Positions 1-5,000 of a stretch of 5,370 nt of DNA are shown piece after piece (position 1 is the stretch's first letter; every line of letters starts with the position of its first letter). Origin of the DNA: Bacillota bacterium (lineage in GTDB: Bacteria; Bacillota; Clostridia; Acetivibrionales; DSM-2933); assembly GCA_023441845.1 (NCBI GenBank), contig JAEZNF010000121.1, positions 1 through 5,370 on the forward strand. Reading direction: 5' to 3'. Position numbers and translations under genes: made by a program. The notes beneath the pieces are model-generated. The model saw only the letters and a list, made by a program, of their open reading frames with translations, did not search any database and had not been told where the DNA came from.

Positions 1-467
1 ACTCTGGACTTGCCTATTCTTTCACCTGCAGGAGCATTGCCTGAAGTATATTTGGAAAGCCTTTTCTTGTAGTCTTCCAGGGCTTTTTCATCATATGTAA
101 GGTATTCCCGTGAAAACTGCAATGCAAAGGCTTTTGCGGTATCAGTTTCCGAAGCCTGCTGCTCTATTACATATTTCTGAACTATTGGCCTGGCCGGGAA
201 TACAGCGGATACGATTCCCTTTATTAAAAGGACTGCCGCAAGCACCCAAAAAATTACCCTGAAAGCAATTATTTTATTTATGCTTGCAGGGCGGTCATCA
301 TAAACATATCCCGGATTTCTTAAAATGTGAAGTTTCTCAAGCAACGCTTTAAAGAAATTTGGGGATTTTTCTTTTTTCTCTTTTGGTACCTCAACGCTTT
401 TTTTCTTTGGCTTCACCTTTTTTCCGGTGCCCCTAAAAAAATCATCAATTGTCATTTTGTCGGACAA
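1..467 (-). CDS. TcpC/VirB8-like conjugal transfer membrane protein, 3' end beyond window
   Basis: About 155 residues are visible before the left window edge. The layout is that of TcpC-type VirB8 homologues of Gram-positive conjugation systems: a basic, lysine-rich cytoplasmic N-terminus (about 14-50), one membrane helix (about 65-91, IIAFRVIFWVLAAVLLIKGI), then an extracytoplasmic domain that opens with AKAFALQFSREYLTYD, close to the usual start of the first NTF2-like domain in TcpC. VirB8 proteins help build the transfer channel in the membrane. The start is uncertain: a TTG at 467 has GGAG at 10 nt, while the ATG at 455 has it 22 nt away; TTG is therefore preferred and adds MSDK. The Shine-Dalgarno lies just after the stop of the replication-relaxation gene, so the two are surely cotranscribed. 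Family members are normally about twice the visible length. Confidence 0.7.
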   Translation of the reverse strand, partial: MSDKMTIDDFFRGTGKKVKPKKKSVEVPKEKKEKSPNFFKALLEKLHILRNPGYVYDDRPASINKIIAFRVIFWVLAAVLLIKGIVSAVFPARPIVQKYVIEQQASETDTAKAFALQFSREYLTYDEKALEDYKKRLSKYTSGNAPAGERIGKSR

Positions 468-483
468 ATATTATCGTCTCCCT

Positions 484-1404
484 TCATTCCGGCTCAGGGA
501 TTCCCGCTCTATGGTCTTCAGGAATCTCATCGAACATTGAAAATGTTTTAGGTGTCCTTTTAATGCTTGTGTGTATAAATGTTTTAGATCCAAATGGAGA
601 TTCATAAAACATGTCATGCCAGGTAAATAAAAAATCCACTTTGGAGCTCTGTTTCTTTCCGACTTCATCGGCTAGCACCATAGCCCTGTCTTTTGAAGTT
701 GTAATAACCAGTACCCGTGGAAACACACCGTCATAGTCCATAATGTATTGGCCGCTGATCTTGTAGTTATCATATTTGGGTACTTTGGCCAGAAATGAAT
801 TAACCGACATTGTAGCTTCGTCATTCTCAACAAAAAAGCTATATGTATGCCGGTCCTTCAGGATCTTAAAAAATATGTCCGGTGCAAACTCAAAGGTATT
901 GTTTTTGTATGTGTATTCTGTCCAGAGCTTCTTTTCCGTCTTGTAGTCTACTACTGAATACTTGGCGTTCCGGCATTCTTCAAACACTCTTGTAATAATT
1001 TCAGCGCTATCCAAGGTATGTCGGAGTTTTTCGTATTTTATTAAATTATCTATTGAGCGCCATTGAACATCTTTCAAAAATATATCCAAATATCCGCTTA
1101 TAAAAATCTTACCTGCTTCATCAAGGAAATATATTCCCTGAGCACTTCCGCTTCCTTCCCCTTTTTCTTCATATGGAAACCTTCGATCCAAAAACCTGTG
1201 GTAGTATAGGTCCTTTAGAATAGACAATGTGTATTTTCTGTTGCATCCCATAATCCTTGCTATTTGCGTGGAGCGCAAAGCCCTTAAGTTATAAATAAGA
1301 TAAATAGCTTTGACTTTGGCAGGACACATTTTATAGTTCTTCACATAGAGTTCATCAATTTCACTTTCTTCAACCCGAACAATTTTTCTTACACCTCTCG
1401 ACAT
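484..1404 (-). CDS. Replication-relaxation family protein (winged helix plus nuclease-like domain)
   Basis: A 306-residue protein matching the pattern of the replication-relaxation family (Pfam PF13814), which is described as needed for replication and relaxation of plasmid DNA and is often found beside conjugation ATPases. Residues about 28-105 form a winged helix: a helix-turn-helix around STQIARIMGCNRKYTLSILK and a wing ending in GIYFLDEAGK. The C-terminal part carries the family signature: LRHTLDSAEI (127-136), LWTEY (160-164), APDIFFKI (174-181), FFVENDEAT (190-198) and VLVITTSKDRA (231-241). The spaced D176, E193 and D195 recall a PD-(D/E)xK-like fold, but the usual lysine position is unclear, so catalysis is not claimed. 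The gene probably acts at the element's origin, together with the coupling ATPase. It follows abrB after 99 bp and precedes the VirB8-like gene by 16 bp. Confidence 0.8.
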   Translation of the reverse strand: MSRGVRKIVRVEESEIDELYVKNYKMCPAKVKAIYLIYNLRALRSTQIARIMGCNRKYTLSILKDLYYHRFLDRRFPYEEKGEGSGSAQGIYFLDEAGKIFISGYLDIFLKDVQWRSIDNLIKYEKLRHTLDSAEIITRVFEECRNAKYSVVDYKTEKKLWTEYTYKNNTFEFAPDIFFKILKDRHTYSFFVENDEATMSVNSFLAKVPKYDNYKISGQYIMDYDGVFPRVLVITTSKDRAMVLADEVGKKQSSKVDFLFTWHDMFYESPFGSKTFIHTSIKRTPKTFSMFDEIPEDHRAGIPEPE

Positions 1405-1414
1405 TGGTATTTCA

Positions 1415-1424
1415 CTCCTCCTTT
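1415..1424 (-). promoter_or_regulatory. Ribosome binding site of the replication-relaxation gene
   Basis: AAAGGAGGAG on the minus strand, 10 nt before the ATG at 1404. The frame is open to a TTG at 1428, but that start would place this near-perfect site inside the gene, so the ATG is chosen. Confidence 0.8.
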
Positions 1425-1436
1425 CCAATTTTTATA

Positions 1437-1452
1437 TTCCAACCGGTTGGAA
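1437..1452. promoter_or_regulatory. Perfect 16-bp palindrome, likely operator
   Basis: TTCCAACCGGTTGGAA is fully self-complementary with no spacer. It lies 33 bp upstream of the ATG of the replication-relaxation gene, just before a TATAAA hexamer on the minus strand (1431-1436) that could be a -10 box, although no good -35 is present. The form suits a dimeric repressor. It differs from the GTGCTCAAATTG-type sites around abrB, so a different protein probably binds it. Confidence 0.55.
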
Positions 1453-1480
1453 ACTTCCGAAACTTATTTTTGTACCTTCC

Positions 1481-1524
1481 CTGTGCTCAAATTGTACACC
1501 TTTCTAATACTTGGTTTTTATTTC
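1481..1524 (-). repeat. Direct repeat of the abrB 3' end and flank, downstream copy
   Basis: Partner of 1793-1833. It includes the last codons and stop of the intact abrB gene and the following 19 bp. The 12-mer GTGCTCAAATTG at 1483-1494 is also the exact inverse of 1800-1811, because the shared motif is nearly palindromic. Confidence 0.65.
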
Positions 1525-1749
1525 TTTCATGCATTCATTACAAATATTCTTTCCTTTATGTTCATCAATATTTTTAGCCTCACCGCAAAAAACACATATA
1601 GGTTCATACTTCTTTAAAATGATGGTGCCAGCATCAACATAAACCTCTATAGGGTCTTTTTCTTTTATATCCATGGTGCGTCTTAATTCCATTGGAAGTA
1701 CAATCCTTCCTAACTCGTCAACTTTTCTTACAATGCCTGTAGCTTTCAT
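1504..1749 (-). CDS. abrB: AbrB-family transition-state-type regulator with C-terminal CxxC zinc knuckle
   Basis: An 81-residue DNA-binding regulator. Residues 1-50 (MKATGIVRKVDELGRIVLPM, then ELRRTMDIKEKDPIEVYVD and IILKKYEP) are nearly the SpoVT/AbrB swapped-hairpin domain of Bacillus AbrB, which binds DNA as a dimer or tetramer. The C-terminus differs from Bacillus AbrB: CVFC at 52-55 and CNEC at 70-73 form a four-cysteine, probably zinc-binding, knuckle, a form seen in clostridial AbrB proteins. The ATG is preceded by AGGAGG at 10 nt, so the start is firm. It lies alone between a long repeat-rich gap and the replication-relaxation gene, in the same orientation as all neighbours, and probably controls the local transfer genes and itself. 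The palindromes on both sides are candidate binding sites, though AbrB proteins often read DNA shape rather than a strict consensus. Confidence 0.93.
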   Translation of the reverse strand: MKATGIVRKVDELGRIVLPMELRRTMDIKEKDPIEVYVDAGTIILKKYEPICVFCGEAKNIDEHKGKNICNECMKEIKTKY

Positions 1750-1763
1750 AACTTTAATTCCTC

Positions 1764-1781
1764 CTGTTCAATTTTGAATTG
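1764..1781. promoter_or_regulatory. Possible operator in the abrB leader
   Basis: TTCAA-TT-TTGAA (1767-1778) is a short palindrome directly upstream of the abrB ribosome binding site (1760-1765). With its CTG prefix it resembles the palindrome at 1793-1811 (CTGTTCTCAATTTGAG). Occupation here would block translation or early transcription of abrB, which would fit autoregulation; this is inference. Confidence 0.3.
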
Positions 1782-1792
1782 TTTTATCAATA

Positions 1793-1833
1793 CTGTTCTC
1801 AATTTGAGCACTCTAATATTTGTTTTTGATTTC
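1793..1833 (-). repeat. Direct repeat of the abrB 3' end and flank, upstream copy
   Basis: On the minus strand this 41-bp stretch (last codons, TAG stop, then GTGCTCAAATTGAGAACAG) aligns with 1481-1524. There are 19 of 22 matches in the coding tail, a 3-nt gap, and 15 of 19 matches in the flank. The flank holds a 17-bp imperfect palindrome (1795-1811, arms GTTCTCAA and TTGAGCAC around T) with one mismatched pair. Confidence 0.65.
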
Positions 1834-1860
1834 TTCATACTCAAGCTCATGATAATCAAA
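1813..1860 (-). pseudogene. Probable remnant of the 3' end of a second abrB-like gene
   Basis: On the minus strand the frame reads FDYHELEYEEIKNKY and then a TAG stop. Its end, EIKNKY-stop, parallels EIKTKY-stop of the abrB gene downstream. At the DNA level, 1812-1833 matches 1503-1524 in 19 of 22 positions, and the flank just after the stop is also similar (see the repeat entries). Upstream of this piece the frame closes at a TGA within three codons, and no start or DNA-binding domain remains. The best reading is a tandem abrB pair whose first copy was lost except for its tail. A chance match of AT-rich, lysine-rich codons is possible. Confidence 0.4.
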
Positions 1861-1963
1861 TCGACTTTCTCATAAATTTACCATTTTGTCTCTCCCCTAC
1901 CCTACTGACCCACATGCCATAATATTTTTTTGCGGTTCGGCTACAGGATGCTGATATGTGGAG

Positions 1964-1992
1964 ATATATAGTGGTATAGTATATATAGTGGT
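1964..1992 (+). repeat. Direct repeat ATATATAGTGGT, two copies
   Basis: The 12-mer occurs at 1964-1975 and 1981-1992, a 17-bp step. The AT-rich block may be a melting site or part of a promoter for the abrB direction (ACCACTATATATA on the minus strand), but no good -35 box was found at the right distance. Confidence 0.55.
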
Positions 1993-2109
1993 TTGGTTAT
2001 GTTTTGAATAAAATATATTGAGTGAAGAGTAATTTAATATAATCGAGGTCTAGGCTGCGAAATGCCTGTTTAATTTGTTCTTTTTATATATGTGTAGTCT
2101 TGTATTTTT

Positions 2110-2141
2110 AACGCCCGTGTCAAAGTCCCAAAGTGGGCGTT
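2110..2141. repeat. 7-bp inverted repeat AACGCCC / GGGCGTT
   Basis: AACGCCC at 2110-2116 and its exact complement GGGCGTT at 2135-2141 enclose 18 nt that contain CAAAGT twice. The right arm belongs to the 23-bp direct repeat. The structure could form a cruciform or RNA hairpin and is of the sort often seen at oriT sites; that role is inference only. Confidence 0.6.
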
Positions 2142-2147
2142 TCCACT
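2125..2147 (+). repeat. 23-bp direct repeat, copy 1
   Basis: Same 23 bp and same orientation as 2356-2378, with 231 bp from start to start. The flanks differ at once on both sides, so the conserved unit is exactly this block. The two copies bracket the GAGTTCC array. The left part of this copy is also one arm of a larger inverted repeat (2110-2141). Confidence 0.9.
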
Positions 2148-2167
2148 GCATTCTGTTGATTTGAGTA

Positions 2168-2266
2168 TATGGAACTCATAGTATGGAACTCTAAGAGTTC
2201 CATATTATGAGTTCTTACTAGAGTTCCATATTATAAGTTCTTACCAGAGTTCCATATATGAGTTCC
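2168..2266. repeat. Iteron-like array of GAGTTCC(ATAT) motifs
   Basis: The heptamer GAGTTCC or a near variant occurs eight times in about 100 bp. On the minus strand it sits at 2171-2177 and 2185-2191. On the plus strand it starts at 2195, 2209 (GAGTTCT), 2221, 2235 (AAGTTCT), 2247 and 2260. Spacing alternates 14, 12, 14, 12, 13, close to 1.2 helix turns. Most copies are followed by CATAT. One further partial motif (ATGGAACT) lies at 2305-2312. Such regular spacing points to cooperative protein binding, as in iterons or multi-site operators. Confidence 0.85.
2182..2204. repeat. Perfect palindrome with 11-bp arms, single-base centre
   Basis: TATGGAACTCT at 2182-2192, A at 2193, AGAGTTCCATA at 2194-2204. 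It marks the point where the GAGTTCC motifs switch from minus-strand to plus-strand orientation. It could be a dimer site or a cruciform. No T-run follows in either direction. Confidence 0.85.
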
Positions 2267-2269
2267 ACA
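2194..2269 (+). repeat. 26-bp tandem repeat, nearly three units
   Basis: Unit 1 (2194-2219) and unit 2 (2220-2245) match at 24 of 26 positions; the third unit (2246-2269) is shortened by two bases and diverges at its end. Each unit is two half-units, AGAGTTCCATATTAT and RAGTTCTTACY, so the 26-bp period is a doubled 13-bp period. Confidence 0.85.
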
Positions 2270-2355
2270 TTTTTTGAAGATTTTTTTAAAAATAAGCTGA
2301 TTATATGGAACTGGCTATTTTTCTTCGATTTTAACACAGTTTTGTTTTATTCCAT

Positions 2356-2378
2356 GTCCCAAAGTGGGCGTTTCCACT
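2356..2378 (+). repeat. 23-bp direct repeat, copy 2
   Basis: Identical over 23 bp to 2125-2147. It begins GTCCCAAAGTGGGCG and ends TTTCCACT. Internally it can pair as CCCA-AAG-TGGG or, with one flanking base on each side of the second arrangement, as AAGTGG-GCGTTT-CCACTT (2362-2379), so each copy has two competing small hairpins. It lies 12 bp beyond the stop codon of the ATPase gene. No T-run follows on the minus strand, which argues against a plain terminator. Confidence 0.9.
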
Positions 2379-2390
2379 TGGTTTCACGCG

Positions 2391-5000
2391 TTATGACCAT
2401 TCATCCGGGAGATACGCGCCGTCTTGCTCATCATTACCGCTGTCGGTAAAGGCCGAAACATAATCATCATCCATTTCCTGCTTGAAGTCATTAATAACGG
2501 TGTCAAAATCCTCAATTTTCTTCCTCAGTTCCTTTTCAATCTCATCTCTGGATCTTCTCTTGCTCCTGTTCAACTCAATAATGGCTGCCAGTCTTTTGCT
2601 TGCCACTTCATCAGGGACATCTTCCTTATCTAGTGTCTTTATAAGAAACGGGTCGGTTTTCTTTCCGTCTACCAATGTCTTTACATAGGCATAGCGGTTT
2701 TCAAGCTTTTCTAAATCCTTGCATTCCAGGAATCCGTCAAAGCTTTTCTGCATATATGAAGAACTCTCCTCACCAAGCCGGAAACATACGGTTGTTCCAA
2801 CGTTGTCCCTGACGGCGGATATGATTGACTGTATTTGCGGAACCCTCTGATGCGCCATAACAAAGCATACTCCGTACTTTCTCAATTCATCCATTAAAAG
2901 CTCAAAGTCCTTGGGATTTGTGGTAACAAAGTTTTGAACTTCATCGGCTATCATAAGCGTTTCATGCTTCATCTCCTCGGGTGTCCTGCTCATGAAGGCC
3001 ATCATTAGCTTTGAGAATATAATGTTGCCCAGAAATTTTGTATTGTCTTCCTTCAGATCTCCCTTGGGGATCTTGAAGAGGACAATTTTATTTGAGTTGA
3101 TGCATTCGTCAAAATCAATGCATTCCTCCTGGCCTACCATGTAAAGAACCCTCTCCGACGACAGGAACCTGTCAATTTTGGTAAGGGGTGAATCAATAGC
3201 ATTGCGGATATCACTGTCCAGCCTGAACGTACCGTCTGAAGCTGTCTTGCCTGTGAACTCTGTAGTCCAGAAATCCTTTACCGCAATGTTTTTCACCTTC
3301 TTAACGACCTTGCTCCGGTAATCCTTATTTTTCAGCATTTGCTTCGCGTTCCACAGGCCGCCTTCTCCGGCCTCCATCAAGGCCTTTCCCGTATGGCGGA
3401 ATATTTTCTCTGTCCGGATTCCCCAGGAGTCGGAGAATATATTCTTCATAATGTTTAAAAACTCTTCGGCCGTTTCATCTATCAGATCGGATTTGCTTTT
3501 CCTTTTATTCTTTCCCTGCTGCACCTTCATAAAATTAAAAGGAACAGGGTATTCACTGTCGGAAAAGTCAAAATATAATACGTCCTTTTGCCTTTCCTCC
3601 GGGACCAACTGCGCTATCTCATCAACAAGCTTTCCGTGAGGCTCCATGACAATAACGCCCTTGCCGTCATTAATGGCTTGCCTTGCCATAGATTTCAATT
3701 CCTCCGATTTTCCGGTACCTATACCGCCTATGACGTGAACATGGCGCCGTGCATCGTCGGGTTTAACTCCAATCCTTTTACAAAGCCCCCGATATTGTAT
3801 TTCCCCTATAAGGTTTTTCTCCTGTTCATACCTCATCATCGGAGGCGGCAGCTGCTTGTGCTTATTCCGTATAATTTCCTTGATCCTAAGCTCCCGGTCC
3901 GGCAGCCTTAATACAAAGCCCGCAAGCTCTCCGGAAGTCAGTACATTCATCCTGTCATACAGTCTCATTAACCTCATTTGAACCAGAATGTAATAAAGGC
4001 TTCTGAAAAAAATAATCCTTCTTTTTTTAAAACGGTTGATGTGATCCAATTTACTAAACGCCGCCGCAACAGAACGCACAGCGGTTGCTATCCCTTTGCC
4101 GAAGAAACCTATTCCCAATATCCGTATGGTTGTTTCATATCCGGATTTAAGAATTTTTTCCGTCGCTTCCCTTATCTCTTTCCTGTCTGCCCTTGTGAGG
4201 TTTCTTGCCGGGCTGAAGGTATCATGTCCGTCCAAATCAAGCTCATCCATGATATCCCTGGTAAAGCCGTCCAGCCTTATTCCGTTTGAATCAGGGTTAT
4301 GGCCCTTCTTTTCAAACCTTTTTATTTTGTCTCTTCCACTAACTTGCCACTTTCTGTCAAGCGGCCTTAAAAGCACCTGAAGCACTATTTTCTCGTGCCA
4401 TTCAAGGCCCGACATGGCAGCCAGTATTGAAGGAATGATATCAACCTTATCGGCGAACGGGAATGTAAAATTGTATCCCCGTTTCACAGTCATTCCACGT
4501 ATCATAAGCTTTTTTACGGCCTTATCAACTTCCCCCGATTTTATCATCCGCTTCAATTCCCGCATTTTCCTGCGGGCCTGTGATAGAGGAACCATGTGAT
4601 CCTCGGCCTCTTCTATTACACAATCCGGGTATGAAATATATATCTGCTCCTGAATGCTCCTGGCGTAAGTCATTGGAACCCACAGAAAAAATTCTATCTT
4701 CTGGTGCCTGCCAACCACCTCAAATGATATGTACGGTCGGCCTTCCGTCAATACCCTCCATTGGGTATTTAAAAGCATTCCGTGAAGAAACATCAACATA
4801 CGCTCAAGATTCCCTATATCACATGTGTCCAACGGGGTTATTTTCAAAATAACGGCATCCTTCCGGAATTTGCGCAAATGGTAAATCTGGATAATGTAAT
4901 ATCCCAGGAAAAGAATAAGTACTACCGCAAGCAATATTGCAAGGAGTGTAATGATTAACGGATAATTTATTTTTTCCGGCATTTTCAGATACCTGTTCAT
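2391..5000 (-). CDS. VirD4/TraG-like conjugative coupling ATPase (HerA/FtsK-type P-loop, membrane-anchored)
   Basis: An 869-residue ATPase that probably recruits the processed DNA strand to the secretion channel and drives its transfer. Domains in order: one membrane helix at about residues 13-36; a region at about 48-215 with VSF/FEVV, FFLWVP and YPDCVIEE-like motifs, as in the N-terminal domain of Gram-positive DUF87/TraG-like transfer proteins; Walker A GGIGTGKS at 425-432; EPHGKLVDEIA near 454, followed by VLYFDFSD and YPVPFNF; Walker B LMIADEVQ at 682-689; and the FVMAHQRVPQI motif at 713-722, typical of the TraG/TraM-recognition C-domain. The tail after about 800 is charged and probably helical, and the last 30 residues are strongly acidic. 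The frame is open to 5123, but the ATG at 5000 is preferred because it overlaps the topB stop (ATGA) and follows AGGTGG by 9 nt. A VirB4-type role is possible, but the TraG-like C-terminal motifs favour a coupling protein. Confidence 0.85.
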   Translation of the reverse strand: MNRYLKMPEKINYPLIITLLAILLAVVLILFLGYYIIQIYHLRKFRKDAVILKITPLDTCDIGNLERMLMFLHGMLLNTQWRVLTEGRPYISFEVVGRHQKIEFFLWVPMTYARSIQEQIYISYPDCVIEEAEDHMVPLSQARRKMRELKRMIKSGEVDKAVKKLMIRGMTVKRGYNFTFPFADKVDIIPSILAAMSGLEWHEKIVLQVLLRPLDRKWQVSGRDKIKRFEKKGHNPDSNGIRLDGFTRDIMDELDLDGHDTFSPARNLTRADRKEIREATEKILKSGYETTIRILGIGFFGKGIATAVRSVAAAFSKLDHINRFKKRRIIFFRSLYYILVQMRLMRLYDRMNVLTSGELAGFVLRLPDRELRIKEIIRNKHKQLPPPMMRYEQEKNLIGEIQYRGLCKRIGVKPDDARRHVHVIGGIGTGKSEELKSMARQAINDGKGVIVMEPHGKLVDEIAQLVPEERQKDVLYFDFSDSEYPVPFNFMKVQQGKNKRKSKSDLIDETAEEFLNIMKNIFSDSWGIRTEKIFRHTGKALMEAGEGGLWNAKQMLKNKDYRSKVVKKVKNIAVKDFWTTEFTGKTASDGTFRLDSDIRNAIDSPLTKIDRFLSSERVLYMVGQEECIDFDECINSNKIVLFKIPKGDLKEDNTKFLGNIIFSKLMMAFMSRTPEEMKHETLMIADEVQNFVTTNPKDFELLMDELRKYGVCFVMAHQRVPQIQSIISAVRDNVGTTVCFRLGEESSSYMQKSFDGFLECKDLEKLENRYAYVKTLVDGKKTDPFLIKTLDKEDVPDEVASKRLAAIIELNRSKRRSRDEIEKELRKKIEDFDTVINDFKQEMDDDYVSAFTDSGNDEQDGAYLPDEWS

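Larger units (their letters stand above)
1750..2390. other. Long intergenic control region rich in repeats
   Basis: A 641-bp gap between two same-strand genes with no convincing protein gene. From right to left it holds: a 23-bp direct repeat copy (2356-2378); a T-rich stretch (2270-2355) with one stray ATGGAACT motif; the GAGTTCC array (2168-2266); the second 23-bp copy (2125-2147) nested in a 7-bp inverted repeat; an AT-rich stretch with a duplicated ATATATAGTGGT; a stretch at 1875-1916 with three G-runs on the minus strand; an abrB-like remnant (1813-1860); and operator-like palindromes before abrB. A promoter for abrB must lie here unless the ATPase transcript reads through, but no canonical -35/-10 pair with good spacing was found. 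No hairpin followed by a T-run was found on the minus strand, so no intrinsic terminator after the ATPase is called. Confidence 0.7.

Noticed and set aside
327..551. 74-codon plus-strand ORF
   Set aside because: Antisense to the VirB8-like and replication-relaxation genes; its phenylalanine runs are the complement of lysine codons.
1405..1428. Eight-residue N-terminal extension of the replication-relaxation protein from a TTG
   Set aside because: The extension would translate through the AAAGGAGGAG site; the ATG at 1404 is correctly spaced from it.
1875..1916. G-quadruplex on the minus strand
   Set aside because: Only three runs of three or more G are present (GGGTCAGTAGGGTAGGGG), so the four-tract rule is not met.
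2018..2043. Plus-strand promoter TTGAGT/TATAAT for a small RNA
   Set aside because: The TATAAT is perfect, but the spacer is only 14 bp and the small downstream hairpin (GGC/GCC) is too weak to define an RNA gene.
2168..2266. CRISPR array
   Set aside because: Units are contiguous 26-bp tandem repeats with no unique spacers, and no cas genes are present.
2356..2379. Intrinsic terminator of the ATPase gene
   Set aside because: A 6-bp stem exists, but no T-run follows on the minus strand and the same block recurs 231 bp away outside any gene end.
2258..2449. 63-codon plus-strand ORF spanning part of the repeat array and the end of the ATPase gene
   Set aside because: No ribosome binding site, low-complexity phenylalanine-rich product, and half of it lies antisense to the well-supported ATPase gene.
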